Source: Alphaproteobacteria bacterium (GTDB lineage Bacteria; Pseudomonadota; Alphaproteobacteria; Rhodobacterales; Rhodobacteraceae). Taken from it: a DNA stretch of 64,000 bases. The DNA lies in contig JAUHXK010000004.1 in the NCBI GenBank assembly GCA_030427405.1, positions 62,001 to 126,000 on the forward strand, read 5' to 3'. The first letter of the stretch is position 1; each line of letters starts with the position of its first letter. The translations under genes and the position numbers were made by a program. Shown one piece after another: positions 26,201-31,623 of this stretch. The notes under the pieces are model-generated. The model did not search any database, was not told where the DNA came from, and was given only the letters and a program-made list of their open reading frames with translations.

Positions 26201-26641
26201 GATCGCGTCCATGTCGTCGCCCAGAACTTCGGTCGCCGGGATCACCGGCACGTCAGCGGCAATCGCCACCTTCCGTGCGCTGGCCTTGTCGCCAAGTGCG
26301 CGCATGGTTTCGGCCTTGGGACCGATAAAGGTGATGCCGTTCTGAACACAGGCATCCACGAAATCAGGGTTTTCCGACAGCAGACCGTAACCGGGGTGGA
26401 TCGCGTCGGCACCCGATTCCTTGGCCACGCGGATGATCTCGTCAATCGACAGATAAGCCGCGACCGGCCCCATACCTTCGCCAATGCGATAGGCCTCATC
26501 CGCCTTGAAGCGGTGCAGGCTAAGCTTGTCTTCCTCGGCAAAGACCGCGACGGTGCGCTTGCCCATCTCGTTGGCCGCCCGCATCACGCGAATGGCAATC
26601 TCGCCGCGATTGGCAATCAGGATTTTCTTGAAGTCTGTCAT
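23204..26641 (-). CDS. pyc: Pyruvate carboxylase
   Basis: This single-chain enzyme of 1145 residues converts pyruvate, bicarbonate and ATP to oxaloacetate, refilling the TCA cycle. Domain order is as follows. Biotin carboxylase covers about residues 1-450 (ILIANRGEIAIRVMRAA; ATP-grasp KASWGGGGRGM; ECAGTVEFLMD). A carboxyltransferase TIM barrel covers about 535-800 (TTMRDGHQSLLATRMRS; DMAGLLKP; HFHTHDTAGI). A PYC_OADA domain comes next, and the C-terminal biotinyl domain carries Lys1111 in AMKMETG. Allosteric and tetramer regions appear complete. It is a single gene with its own promoter region at 26642 onward. Confidence 0.97.
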   Translation of the reverse strand: MTDFKKILIANRGEIAIRVMRAANEMGKRTVAVFAEEDKLSLHRFKADEAYRIGEGMGPVAAYLSIDEIIRVAKESGADAIHPGYGLLSENPDFVDACVQNGITFIGPKAETMRALGDKASARKVAIAADVPVIPATEVLGDDMDAIRKEAAEIGYPLMLKASWGGGGRGMRPILSEDELEEKVLEGRREAEAAFGNGEGYLEKMITRARHVEVQILGDKHGEIYHLYERDCSVQRRNQKVVERAPAPYLTDEQRAEICELGRRICAHVNYECAGTVEFLMDMNTGKFYFIEVNPRVQVEHTVTEEVTGIDIVQSQILIAEGKTLAEATGKANQDEIRLNGHALQTRVTTEDPLNNFIPDYGRITAYRSATGMGIRLDGGTAYAGGVITRYYDSLLTKVTAWAPTPEKAIARMDRALREFRVRGVSTNIAFVENLLKHPTFLSNEYTTKFIDETPDLFQFKKRRDRGTKVLTYIADISVNGHPETKDRPLPRADLKEAKAPLPKAEPQMGTRNLLEQKGPQAVADWMKAQRQLLVTDTTMRDGHQSLLATRMRSIDMIKVAPSYAANLPQLFSVECWGGATFDVAYRFLQECPWQRLRDLREAMPNLMTQMLLRGANGVGYTNYPDNVVQEFVRQASQNIDVFRVFDSLNWVENMRVAMDAVVENGKICEGTVCYTGDILDPDRAKYDLKYYVGMAKELRDAGAHVLGLKDMAGLLKPASAKILIRALKEEVGLPIHFHTHDTAGIASATILAASEAGVDAVDCAMDSFSGNTSQATLGTVVEALRHTERDTGLDIKAIREISDYFEAVRGQYAAFESGLQAPASEVYLHEMPGGQFTNLKAQARSLGLEERWHEVAQMYADVNQMFGDIVKVTPSSKVVGDMALMMVSQGLSRADVENPGTDVAFPDSVIDMMRGNLGQPPGGFPDAILQKVLKDEAPNTERPGKNVDAVDLEATRADLSKQLEGMPVDDEDLNGYLMYPKVFLDYMGRHRTYGPVRTLPTRTFFYGMEPGEEITAEIDPGKTLEIRCQAIGETDEKGEVKVFFELNGQPRVIRVPNRMVKASTAQRPKAEVGNPNHIGAPMPGVVATVAVAAGQEVKEGDLLLTIEAMKMETGIHAERDAVIKAVHVQPAGQIDAKDLLVELE

Positions 26642-27159
26642 TTCAGGTCCCGGTCTTGGTCAGGTTTGGCCTAGTGGATAGGCGGACAATACGGTCACGT
26701 ATATCTGTAGTTCTGGGTAGAACCGGCATGTTAACGCTCGCAAACGCCCCCTAATGGTGCATTTCTTTTACACATGCTGCGGCGCAGCATCAAATGTTGC
26801 ATCATTGTTGCGCAAATTGTGGTGGCGCTAACGGGGTCGTAATACAGAGAATTGCCGCGTTGTGCAGCCACAGATTGCTGATTTTTCGGGGTTTTGTCTG
26901 TGGCAATGCCGGATTTCCTGCACGCGGTCAAAATACTCAAGGCTTGGCCCGTCTATCCTGTGGCCGCAGGGGCTGATCCTCCGAAATCGATTCGGTTGGG
27001 ATATGCCAAGGCTTTCCCAACGGGTCTTGGGGCCGACATGCCATTGATGTGGCCCTAGGCCCAATTCAGGGCAAAGATTGCGCAAGTCAGGCAAAAACCT
27101 TGTGAACAAGCCGTGAACAAACCCTTTCCCTTCGCGCCCATCCGGCGTAGTTTGAAACC
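26642..27159. promoter_or_regulatory. Divergent regulatory region between pyc and the uvrD-type helicase gene
   Basis: This 518-bp gap has no gene I can support. Near the helicase end it holds a LexA box (listed separately). Toward pyc it holds ATGCTGC-GGC-GCAGCAT at 26774-26790, a perfect 7-bp inverted repeat. A TTGCGCAA core lies at about 26808-26816, and either could be a regulator site for pyc. Base composition is lower in GC than the coding neighbours. No sRNA or tRNA signature was recognised. Confidence 0.55.
27104..27118. promoter_or_regulatory. LexA (SOS) box upstream of the helicase gene
   Basis: GAAC-AAGCCGT-GAAC is an exact direct repeat GAAC-N7-GAAC (GTTC-N7-GTTC on the other strand). 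This is the LexA operator established for Rhodobacter sphaeroides and related alphaproteobacteria. It sits 41 nt before the ATG at 27160, so LexA would block the helicase promoter until DNA damage. Confidence 0.8.
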
Positions 27160-29562
27160 ATGAGCAGTTTTGACGAAATGGACGCCTTTGAGGGCGCATC
27201 GCTGTCCCAGAGGGCGATGGCTGTACGAAAAAGCGCGAAAGAGCATCTCGAGTGGCTGAATGAAAGGCAACTGGCGGCGGCGAGGACCTTGGAAGGCCCT
27301 TTGCTAGTGCTCGCGGGTGCTGGAACAGGTAAGACAAGATCTTTGATCTCTAGAATTGCCGAAATTCTTGATGAGCGCCAAATAAGGTCTGACCAAATTC
27401 TTGCGGTTACTTTTACCAACAAGGCCGCGAAAGAAATGAAAAAGCGCGTTCAAGAATACCCTGTGAACGTAAGCCAAGGCTTAAAGTGGATGGGCACGTT
27501 TCATGCAATCTGTGCGAAGCTGCTGCGTCGTCACGCTGAGTTAGTTGGTCTGAAGTCGAATTTTACAATTCTGGATTCTGATGATCAGATCCGTCTGTTG
27601 AAAGAACTGCTTAAGGTTAACAACATTGATGAGAAAAGATGGCCTCCACGTATGTTGGCCAGCATCGTTGAAGATTGGAAGAATCGTGCCCTGACACCAG
27701 ACCGTGTTCCTGCGCGCGACGCGGAGGTTTTCAACCAAAAAGGCATCGAGCTGTACGCCCAATATCAGCAGCGACTACGTGAACTTAACGCAGTGGATTT
27801 TGGTGATCTGTTGCTACACATGGTCACGATTTTTCAGACCCATCAGGACGTTCTTGAGCAATACCAAAACTGGTTCCGTTACATCCTTGTGGATGAGTAT
27901 CAAGACACAAACGTTGCCCAATACCTTTGGCTGCGCCTACTTGCAGCTGGGCATAAGAATATCTGTTGTGTGGGCGATGATGACCAGTCGATTTACGGCT
28001 GGCGCGGGGCCGAAGTCGGTAACATTCTTCGTTTCGAGGAACATTTTCCCGGAGCTGACGTAGTTAAACTGGAACAAAACTATCGTTCAACCCCACATAT
28101 TTTGGCTGCCGCATCGAACGTTATTCGCGGTAACGAAAGCCGCCTTGGTAAGGAACTTTGGACGGACCGGGCAGACGGCGAGAAGGTCCGTCTGATCGGC
28201 CATTGGGATGGCGAGGAAGAGGCGCGCTGGATCGGGGAAGAGATCGACGCGATGCAGGGCGGCACGCGCGGTGTCCGGCCGATGAACCTCGACGAAATCG
28301 CCATCCTGGTCCGCGCCTCGCACCAGATGCGGGCGTTTGAGGACCGCTTTTTGACCATCGGTTTGCCTTACAAGGTGATCGGTGGCCCTCGTTTCTATGA
28401 GCGGATGGAGATTCGCGATGCCATGGCCTATTTCCGGCTGGTGGTCAGCCCCGAGGATGATCTGGCCTTTGAGCGGATCGTGAACACGCCCAAACGCGGC
28501 CTTGGTGACAAGGCGCAGCAAACGATTCAGGTGGTGGCTCGGGAAAACGGGGTGTCCTTGGTCGAAGGTGCCCGGATCGCGGTTGAAAACGGCCTGATCA
28601 AGGGCAAGGGCGGGAAAGCCTTGCGAGAGTTGATCGAAGGGTTGGCGCGGTGGAATGCGATGACGCGTGGGCCGCGGATCGAAATGGATGACGACACGGT
28701 CATTGACGATGGCCTCTCGCCGATCCGCTATGGCGAACCTGAGCATACGCATATCGAACTGGCGCAGATCATTCTGGACGAATCCGGCTATACCGCCCAT
28801 TGGCAGAATGAAAAGACGCCCGAGGCGCCGGGGCGATTGGAAAACCTCAAGGAACTGGTCAACCAGCTGGACAATTTCGAGAACCTGCAGGGATTCCTGG
28901 AACATGTCAGCCTTGTGATGGACAATGAACAAGACGGCGACGGAGCCAAGGTTTCGATCATGACCCTGCACGCGGCCAAGGGGCTGGAATTTCCCGCTGT
29001 GTTCCTGCCGGGGTGGGAAGATGGTCTGTTCCCCTCGCAACGCTCGATGGACGAATCCGGTCTCAAGGGTCTGGAAGAGGAGCGGCGGCTGGCCTATGTC
29101 GGCATCACCCGCGCCGAAGAGGTCTGTACGATTTCCTTCGCCGCCAACCGGCGGGTCTTCGGGCAGTGGCAGAACGCGATGCCGTCACGGTTTATCGACG
29201 AATTGCCCGAAGATCATGTAGAAGTGCTGACGCCTCCGGGACTTTATGGCGGAGGTCAGCAAACCGCGGGTATCGAAACCCGCGCGGCCGAGGCGAATGT
29301 CTACAACTCGCCAGGCTGGAAGCGGATGCAAGCGCGGCAGGGGCAATATGGCATGTCGCAACCGCGTGAAAGCCGCAATACGGTGATTGATGCAACCGCC
29401 TTGGCCAGCTTTACGCTGGGCGAGCGGGTGTTCCACCAGAAATTCGGCTATGGCGCGGTTACGGGTATCGAGGGCGACAAGGTCGAGGTCGATTTCGACA
29501 AGGCGGGCAGCAAGAAGGTTGTTGCCCAGTTCCTGACCGCCAAGGACGACGTGCCGTTTTGA
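27160..29562 (+). CDS. uvrD: UvrD/PcrA-type superfamily 1 DNA helicase
   Basis: This ATP-dependent 3'-5' helicase acts in nucleotide-excision and mismatch repair. The 800 residues hold a Q-motif (LNERQLAAARTLEGPLLVLAG), motif I (AGTGKT), Ia (TFTNKAAKEMKKR) and II (ILVDEYQDTN). Motif III is GDDDQSIYGWRGA, IV is LEQNYRST, V is TLHAAKGLEFPAVFLPG and VI is EERRLAYVGITRA. A C-terminal Tudor-like tail (GERVFHQKFGYGAVTGIEGDKVEVDFDKAG) is typical of PcrA/UvrD. The segment from about 27300 to 28150 (residues 47-330) is much richer in A+T than the rest, which suggests a mosaic gene. An SOS box precedes it and a terminator follows. Confidence 0.93.
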   Translation: MSSFDEMDAFEGASLSQRAMAVRKSAKEHLEWLNERQLAAARTLEGPLLVLAGAGTGKTRSLISRIAEILDERQIRSDQILAVTFTNKAAKEMKKRVQEYPVNVSQGLKWMGTFHAICAKLLRRHAELVGLKSNFTILDSDDQIRLLKELLKVNNIDEKRWPPRMLASIVEDWKNRALTPDRVPARDAEVFNQKGIELYAQYQQRLRELNAVDFGDLLLHMVTIFQTHQDVLEQYQNWFRYILVDEYQDTNVAQYLWLRLLAAGHKNICCVGDDDQSIYGWRGAEVGNILRFEEHFPGADVVKLEQNYRSTPHILAAASNVIRGNESRLGKELWTDRADGEKVRLIGHWDGEEEARWIGEEIDAMQGGTRGVRPMNLDEIAILVRASHQMRAFEDRFLTIGLPYKVIGGPRFYERMEIRDAMAYFRLVVSPEDDLAFERIVNTPKRGLGDKAQQTIQVVARENGVSLVEGARIAVENGLIKGKGGKALRELIEGLARWNAMTRGPRIEMDDDTVIDDGLSPIRYGEPEHTHIELAQIILDESGYTAHWQNEKTPEAPGRLENLKELVNQLDNFENLQGFLEHVSLVMDNEQDGDGAKVSIMTLHAAKGLEFPAVFLPGWEDGLFPSQRSMDESGLKGLEEERRLAYVGITRAEEVCTISFAANRRVFGQWQNAMPSRFIDELPEDHVEVLTPPGLYGGGQQTAGIETRAAEANVYNSPGWKRMQARQGQYGMSQPRESRNTVIDATALASFTLGERVFHQKFGYGAVTGIEGDKVEVDFDKAGSKKVVAQFLTAKDDVPF

Positions 29563-29617
29563 GGTCGGAGCGAGGCTCTGCCTCGCGCTCCGGGATATTT
29601 TGGGCCAGGTGAAGCAG

Positions 29618-29640
29618 GGGGCGTTCGCGCCCCTTTTTTT
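29618..29640 (+). terminator. Rho-independent terminator of the helicase gene
   Basis: A stem GGGGCG-TTCG-CGCCCC with a stable UUCG loop (29618-29633) is followed by seven T. It lies 56 nt after the helicase stop and directly faces the terminator of the minus-strand RNA array. Confidence 0.88.
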
Positions 29641-29648
29641 GTTCTGAG

Positions 29649-29695
29649 AAAAGAAAAACGGCGGTTCCCAGGGAGGAGGAGAGGGAACCGCCGTT
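29649..29695 (-). terminator. Terminator hairpin of the CcsR-like array, with CCUCCUCCC loop
   Basis: A 13-bp perfect stem (AACGGCGGTTCCC at 29657-29669 with its complement at 29683-29695) is followed on the minus strand by TTTCTTTT. It is therefore an intrinsic terminator. Its 13-nt loop is TCTCCTCCTCCCT, the same anti-Shine-Dalgarno motif as the other hairpins. The last functional loop and the terminator are thus the same element. Confidence 0.8.
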
Positions 29696-29735
29696 CTTGC
29701 AACATCAAGGCAGGGAGGAGGAGAGCCCCGATGTT
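29657..29735 (-). ncRNA. ccsR: CcsR/cuckoo-like sRNA unit III (two hairpins)
   Basis: This is the last unit of the array in the direction of transcription. The first hairpin (29701-29735) has stem AACATC-GG-GGC paired with GCC-TT-GATGTT. The two inner positions are G.U pairs only on the minus strand. Its loop is TCTCCTCCTCCCT. The second hairpin is the terminator at 29657-29695. In R. sphaeroides CcsR RNAs, two stem-loops expose CCUCCUCCC and the RNAs are processed from the ccaF1 transcript. Unit boundaries here are inferred. Confidence 0.75.
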
Positions 29736-29742
29736 TTCGGAC

Positions 29743-29758
29743 CCGGGTTTTAACCCGG
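29743..29758 (-). repeat. Spacer hairpin between array units II and III
   Basis: CCGGGTT-TT-AACCCGG, a 7-bp perfect stem without the CCUCCUCCC loop, separates the two-hairpin units. An equivalent spacer hairpin lies at 29855-29871, and both are followed on the plus strand by GGTAT. They may be RNase E processing spacers. Confidence 0.55.
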
Positions 29759-29770
29759 TATGAGTAAGAC

Positions 29771-29846
29771 GCGGTGACGTCAGGGAGGAGGAAGACGTCA
29801 CCGCGCGCTTTCAACATCGAGGCAGGGAGGAGGAGAGCCCCGATGT
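29771..29846 (-). ncRNA. ccsR: CcsR/cuckoo-like sRNA unit II (two hairpins)
   Basis: Hairpin 29814-29846 has an ACATCG-type stem with one position that pairs as G.U only on the minus strand, and loop TCTCCTCCTCCCT. Hairpin 29771-29804 has an 11-bp perfect stem GCGGTGACGTC and loop TTCCTCCTCCCT. The layout repeats that of unit III. The first-hairpin stems of units II and III are also nearly the same sequence (AACATC...GATGTT), evidence of duplication. Confidence 0.75.
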
Positions 29847-29854
29847 ATCGGTTT

Positions 29855-29871
29855 CCGGCGTCCAGGGCCGG
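29855..29871 (-). repeat. Spacer hairpin between array units I and II
   Basis: CCGGC-gtccagg-GCCGG is a 5-bp stem followed on the plus strand by TATAAGAGG. It matches the position and flank of the hairpin at 29743-29758 and marks the unit boundary. Confidence 0.5.
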
Positions 29872-29878
29872 TATAAGA

Positions 29879-29948
29879 GGCGACGACATCAGGGAGGAGG
29901 AGAGATGCCGCCGCCGAAATACAGACCCAAAGGGAGGAGGAGGGTCTG
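29879..29948 (-). ncRNA. ccsR: CcsR/cuckoo-like sRNA unit I (two hairpins)
   Basis: This is the first unit after the ccaF1-like stop, only 22 nt away. Hairpin 29922-29948 has the 7-bp stem CAGACCC/GGGTCTG with TCCTCCTCCCTTT in the loop. Hairpin 29879-29915 has a 12-bp stem in which two positions pair as G.U only on the minus strand, and loop TCTCCTCCTCCCT. In R. sphaeroides these RNAs are made from the 3' part of the DUF1127 gene transcript under RpoHI/RpoHII control. Here the same arrangement is seen. Confidence 0.75.
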
Positions 29949-29970
29949 ATCTCGGAAATTCGTGCCGCTT

Positions 29971-30195
29971 TTAGCGGGCGAAGTGGTCTTCTACAGCCTG
30001 AAGCGCCAGACCGCGGATCATCGAGCGATGCAGGCCCAGGTCTGCCAGTTCACGATCGGTGAGGCCCGACAGTTCGCTTACAGTTTCCCGGTACAGGCGA
30101 ATGCGTGCGAATTTCGTTGCCACCATCTCGATCAGAGAGGCGAAGCCGAATGCTGGTGCACCTTTCAGTGCGGAGTGTGTGGTTGCTACTGCCAT
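29971..30195 (-). CDS. ccaF1: DUF1127 protein, CcaF1-like RNA-binding factor
   Basis: This is a 74-residue protein with the C-terminal DUF1127 block (FARIRLYRETVSELSGLTDRELADLGLHRSMIRGLALQAVEDHF). It is arginine-rich and helical. In R. sphaeroides the equivalent gene (RSP_6037, CcaF1) sits directly upstream of the CcsR RNAs. It is stress-induced, and its product binds RNA and affects their maturation and turnover. The same neighbour relation here is the main ground for the symbol. I start at MAVATTHSALKG; the longer open frame to 30405 lacks protein character. Ribosome site is weak. A heat-shock-type promoter is expected upstream, but I could not assign one with confidence. Confidence 0.8.
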   Translation of the reverse strand: MAVATTHSALKGAPAFGFASLIEMVATKFARIRLYRETVSELSGLTDRELADLGLHRSMIRGLALQAVEDHFAR

Positions 30196-30668
30196 CTTCG
30201 TTACCCGTTCTCTTCTACGTTGCCGCCTAGTGTTCGGCGCTGTGTTGAGATTGAAGATAAGGAAATGCTGCAATTGCACAATGGTTTTTGTGATCAATGC
30301 TGCTATGCGGCAAGTGCATAGATCGAATGAGTTTTTTCTCTTGCGAGTGGTTTTCCCAAGAAAACATGGGTTTGAGAGTTGGGTTTGGCGGGGTGTTTGG
30401 GCCACATCAGTGGCGGGGTTTTCCCAGTGCGGAATGTTTGGGCGCTAACGAAGGGTGATTTTGGCATGTTTGGGCATAGCGAAAATTGCGGTTCTGTTGA
30501 GGGTGAGTGGCCAGGGCCAGAGCTGTGGGAATTCATGGGAGGGGTTCGTGCTGTGTCGACGACTCGGTCGGATAAGGAGAGAGGGCGCGTTGGATGAGGT
30601 CGATTCGACGTGCTGGAGCCCCGCGGGAGGCTTGAAGTAAGCCTATGAGGCTGGCTGCGAAAAAAATG

Positions 30669-30693
30669 TGGGAAATCGTGGGAAATTTGGGGG
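30669..30693 (+). promoter_or_regulatory. MraZ-binding repeats (TGGGR boxes)
   Basis: TGGGA (30669-30673), TGGGA (30679-30683) and TGGGG (30688-30692) follow each other at about 10-bp spacing. MraZ, encoded downstream, is known to bind clustered TGGGN repeats with 5-nt spacers before mraZ promoters. These boxes are about 430 bp from the mraZ start, so the controlled promoter probably lies at the head of the long leader. Confidence 0.7.
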
Positions 30694-30859
30694 CGTGATG
30701 AATTTGCGCGATATGTGGTGTGTTTTGCGTTCTCAATATCTATTTGTTGTGTTACATGGTTTCGATGTGTCGTCCATTGCATGGATTTTGGCATTATTAT
30801 TATTGTGGTCTGAAAAATTTCCTGTTGATTTCCATGAATTCCCATGTCATCCCTTATTC

Positions 30860-31063
30860 ATCCGATGAGGACGAGGCGATGGGGCACCAAACGACCCCGA
30901 CCAAATAAAATCAGGTTTCATACAGGCATCTCGCTTTCATCAACAAGAGATCCGGCGCGCGGGCGAGCAGACATCCCCCCAGGTGGCGCGCGCAGCTGGA
31001 CATCCCGCAAAGCGGGTCAATGCGGCGGGTTGATCAGTGGCAGCAGATCAACCCGCCGTTTTT
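30860..31063 (+). ncRNA. upsM: UpsM-like sRNA from the dcw leader (5' end approximate)
   Basis: The 3' end is set by the terminator at 31023-31063; the 5' end is a guess from the roughly 200-nt UpsM of R. sphaeroides. Internal structure includes a GC-rich arm around 30955-31000 (GCGCGC paired with GCGCGC) and the CCCGC-AAA-GCGGG hairpin. In R. sphaeroides UpsM arises by partial termination of the mraZ transcript and is cut by RNase E under stress in a process that needs Hfq. Only the position and terminator support the name; I cannot compare sequences. Confidence 0.55.
31023..31063 (+). terminator. Strong terminator/attenuator before mraZ
   Basis: A 13-bp perfect stem (CGGCGGGTTGATC at 31023-31035 with its complement at 31046-31058) has a 10-nt loop and is followed by five T. 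It lies 52 nt before the mraZ start with no obvious promoter in between. Cluster expression must therefore depend on read-through. Confidence 0.88.
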
Positions 31064-31115
31064 CATCCGGGGGCACGAGTTTTGAGGTGGGGCGCAAGCG
31101 AAAGGGACAGTCGTC

Positions 31116-31619
31116 TTGGCGCGCAGGTTTAGAGGTGAAAGCCACCATAAGGTGGACACGAAGGGCAGGGTTTCGATCCCGGCCTCGTTTCGCCGTGTGC
31201 TTGAAGCGTCCGACCCCAATTGGCAACCTGGCGGCAGCCCCGAGCTGGTGATTGTCTACGGCGACCATCGCCGGAAGTTCCTTGAATGTTACACCATGCA
31301 GGCAATCGACGAGGTTGATTCCAAGATCGACGCGTTGCCGCGTGGTTCGATGCAGCGCAAGATGTTGCAGCGCCTGTTCCACGGCCAGTCCTTCCCGACC
31401 AATGTGGATGAAACCGGTCGTCTGGTCTTGCCTGCCAAGCTGCGCAACAAGATCGACCTGGACAATGAGGCGTTCTTTATCGCCGCAGGTGACACGTTCC
31501 AGATTTGGAAGCCCGAAACATACGAAACCGAAGAGCTGGCCACGACCGAAGAATGGCTGGACGACCTGCCGGACGATTTCGATCCGATGCAGTATCTCGA
31601 CGGCATCGGGGATGGGTGA
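31116..31619 (+). CDS. mraZ: Transcriptional regulator MraZ
   Basis: This is the first gene of the dcw cluster. It is a 167-residue DNA-binding protein with two AbrB-like MraZ domains, marked by [23 protein letters not shown] and by [21 protein letters not shown]. It represses its own operon in E. coli through TGGGN repeats, which are present upstream here. The start codon is TTG at 31116, after AAAGGGA; no ATG gives the conserved N-terminus. The stop region overlaps or abuts the rsmH start, so the two are coupled. Confidence 0.94.
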   Translation: MARRFRGESHHKVDTKGRVSIPASFRRVLEASDPNWQPGGSPELVIVYGDHRRKFLECYTMQAIDEVDSKIDALPRGSMQRKMLQRLFHGQSFPTNVDETGRLVLPAKLRNKIDLDNEAFFIAAGDTFQIWKPETYETEELATTEEWLDDLPDDFDPMQYLDGIGDG

Positions 31620-31623
31620 CGGC

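Larger units (their letters stand above)
30196..31115. promoter_or_regulatory. Long divergent leader between ccaF1 and mraZ
   Basis: This 920-bp region has no supportable protein gene. It contains MraZ-type boxes at 30669-30693, an AGGCTT/AAGCCT hairpin at about 30628-30644 and a small CCCGC-AAA-GCGGG hairpin at 31004-31016. A strong terminator ends at 31063. The part between 30700 and 30860 is A+T-rich, as expected of promoters for mraZ/UpsM-like transcription. R. sphaeroides is known for an unusually long dcw leader that carries the sRNA UpsM, and this region fits. Confidence 0.65.

Noticed and set aside
24152..26674. Very long open frame on the plus strand opposite pyruvate carboxylase
   Set aside because: It is the mirror of a GC-rich gene, where third-position G/C leaves antisense frames open. 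Its protein is low-complexity with no family motif, and pyc is unmistakable on the other strand.
29657..29948. Regular repeats resembling a CRISPR array
   Set aside because: The repeated element is only 13 nt, lies in hairpin loops, has unequal spacing and has no cas genes nearby. CcsR-type RNA hairpins explain it better.
30303..30845. 180-codon minus-strand frame in the leader upstream of mraZ
   Set aside because: It crosses the MraZ boxes and the promoter region, is rich in Ser, Thr, Pro and His without a motif, and lacks a good ribosome site. I treat the region as regulatory.
30440..31115. RNase P RNA gene before mraZ
   Set aside because: The conserved GAGGAAAGTCC-type core and matching distal motifs are absent from this segment, so rnpB is not here.
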